Of a stretch of 24,401 bases of DNA, positions 22,826 through 24,401 are shown in pieces (the stretch's first letter is position 1; every line of letters starts with the position of its first letter). The translations under genes and the position numbers were made by a program. The notes under the pieces are model-generated. The model was not told the origin of the DNA. It searched no databases and was given only the letters and a program-made list of their open reading frames with translations. Source of the stretch: Emiliania huxleyi CCMP1516 (lineage: Eukaryota > Haptophyta > Isochrysidales > Noelaerhabdaceae); the NCBI RefSeq assembly GCF_000372725.1, contig NW_005199712.1, positions 107,150 through 131,550 of the forward strand, given 5' to 3'.

Positions 22826-24297
22826 GCGTCTGCTGCCGCCCGTAGCAGCAAGGCAGCAAGAAAAAATCAGTAACCAGCCTCCGGCGGGGCCCCCCGCTAG
22901 CGCTACCATCCAAACCCGAGTCCGGTCTACTAATCATAGATAGAGGCTCAAGCTGCGTGACATAAGTCCACACTGCACACACATATACGACATACACATA
23001 CGGGGTGTGGAGGGTGAGTTGACCAGGGGGTTGTGCGCCGGGCCCTCCTGCTCGGCTCCAGCCAGTAGACAAGTCTTGTCATCAACAGAGTAGATGGATC
23101 TGACCTCGGGGCCGATGTGACCAAGCGCTGGTAGCGTGGTTTGACCTCACACCCATGGTCTCACAGTGTGCCGGCAGTCGCCGAGCAGTGTCGCTCACAC
23201 AAGCCGCAGCACGAGTGACTGAGGGCCAGTGAGGGCGAGCCCATCGCTGTCACAGCTGTAGCAGCCGCACAGTAGGCTGTGTCAACTGTGCAGAGTGTGT
23301 GAGCAGCAGAGGAGCTGCTCTCCAGGCTTCAGGCGCAAAGAGCTGCATGCCACCGAAGGCGCTGTCGAGGTTCGCCGAGCGCGGCGCAGGTTGGGGGAAG
23401 CCGCCACCGACGAGCGCGTTGGACTTTTCACTCCGGACAAAAAACGCGGCACAGCGGACGGTGCGGGGCGTGCCGCAAACTTAGCGGTGAGGCGCGGGAC
23501 CGTCTGTGGCGAAGTGGGTCGCGTCCCTCCCCCGATTTCCGTCACAACCCACTCCCAGGACCCACAGCATCCACACCCTTTACACAAAGCAACTCTCACT
23601 CACGACACACGGGCACCGGGTGGAGCGGCGGCGGCGGCGGCAGCAGCACGCGCGGGCGGACGGATTCGGACGGGGCGGAGCAGCGACCGCCTGGGCGGCC
23701 GCTGCTCTGTCTGCCAGAGCGCGCCGTCTGCGCAGCGCCGTCAGGTGCACAGGGAAGCGTGGCGGCGCGGGGACGCGCGGCGGCGGTGGCGAGCAGGCGA
23801 GCGGCCCGCGCGCGGCGAGGCGGACAGGTGATCGGCAGGCGGGTGATGGGCCGCAGAGTGACCGCGCCCAGCGATCGGAGGCGAGCCGATCGTCGCTCGG
23901 CCGCAGCTGACCTCGAAGGCGTGCGGAGCGCGACTGTCGGTGTCGGGGGGCGGCCGTCATTTGGCGAGGAGGGAGGACGACAAGTGCGCGTCGTACGGGT
24001 CGCTCTTTATCGGCCAGTCGAGCGGCACTCAACATGTCGGTCAGCCCTGCGAACGCCGTGAAATCTGCTTTGCCATTGCCGCCAAGCGTGTGAATAGGTT
24101 TGCCACGAAAAAGCGCCGTTCTGTACGTTTTAAACGAGTAGCTTCTGGGAGAAAAGGGAAGCTGCGGTTGTGTTCTCTAGGCCCCTAAGGGCCCTACGCG
24201 TCTCTCTCTCCCCTTGTGTTGAAAAGGGGGCTAACTGGGGCGGCCAAATTCACACCTCGCGGGACTACTTATGTTTTCGTAAATAAACGTAGTCGTG
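22826..24297. other. Noncoding region, no supported gene
   Basis: The part from 22826 to 23290 has mixed composition with an ACATATACG...CATACACATACGG stretch. From 23290 to 24060 it is GC-rich, with (CGG)n near 23625-23645 and Arg/Ala-rich open frames on both strands typical of chance in such DNA. I see nothing that supports a gene. Confidence 0.45.
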
Positions 24298-24340
24298 GCC
24301 CCCCGCTACGTCGCACGAGTGCAACTGGGTAGCGGGGGGC
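24298..24340 (+). repeat. Perfect 12-bp inverted repeat (hairpin) next to a TATA-like word
   Basis: GCCCCCCGCTAC at 24298-24309 and GTAGCGGGGGGC at 24329-24340 are exact reverse complements around a 19-base loop. TATAAAC follows immediately and an ATG lies at about 24351. It could be a structured RNA, a protein-binding palindrome or an element end; no tract of T follows, so a bacterial-type terminator is unlikely. Confidence 0.7.
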
Positions 24341-24401
24341 TATAAACAAAATGTTCTTAGCTTCAATCCCCCCTCCGAGACTAGGGACAGTCACCACCCG
24401 A

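Noticed and set aside
23290..24060. Several open frames of 60-180 codons on both strands
   Set aside because: The peptides are Arg/Ala/Gly-rich, mutually overlapping, and lack motifs; long open frames are expected by chance at this GC content.

Overview
The window looks like nuclear DNA of a GC-rich unicellular eukaryote, probably a marine alga; a haptophyte-like genome is my best inference, not proven. The reasons are coding sequence that almost always ends codons in G or C, short spliced introns (one with a GC-AG pair), a giant eukaryotic-type cysteine-rich repeat protein, a leucine-rich-repeat protein of algal type, many microsatellites, and no bacterial operons or ribosome binding sites in the GC-rich part. 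No tRNA, rRNA or CRISPR array was seen.

Layout. (1) 1-11063, plus strand: the 3' part of a very large gene for an extracellular cysteine-rich protein (GCC2/GCC3, ephrin-receptor-like modules). It is built from eleven exact-length 780-bp tandem units, a partial twelfth, four 258-bp units and a unique end; the 5' end lies outside the window. (2) About 11.4-12.4 kb, minus strand: a probable single-pass membrane protein, convergent with the giant gene, seen only as a frame with good codon use and a clear transmembrane segment; its 5' and 3' structure is unresolved. (3) 12965-14208, minus strand: a two-exon gene for a 390-residue protein with an MGCFC lipidation-type N-terminus, a domain carrying HET/TIR-like motifs, and a C-terminal leucine-rich repeat. 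(4) 14.2-15.95 kb: noncoding, bracketed by inverted copies of a dispersed element. (5) 15964 to about 16752, plus strand: a likely gene of several small exons behind a TATA-like box.

(6) 17063-18033, minus strand: an island of roughly 40-45% GC in two sampled 60-base lines, against 85% in a sampled neighbouring line. It holds three short ORFs spaced by 4-5 bases, a compact virus-like or mobile-element-like layout, cut on one side by a GC-rich repeat. (7) 18034-20936: two ~297-bp inverted repeats, each with an internal hairpin, flank a plus-strand gene for a Gag-like or nucleic-acid-binding-like protein with one apparent frameshift; together they look like an undescribed mobile element. (8) 20937-24401: mostly noncoding, with microsatellites, two short ORFs, two TATA-like sites and a strong hairpin at the right edge.

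The genes do not form one pathway. The most notable items are the homogenised giant surface-protein array, the possible membrane-anchored HET-like/LRR sensor, the low-GC compact cassette, and the inverted-repeat element beside it.
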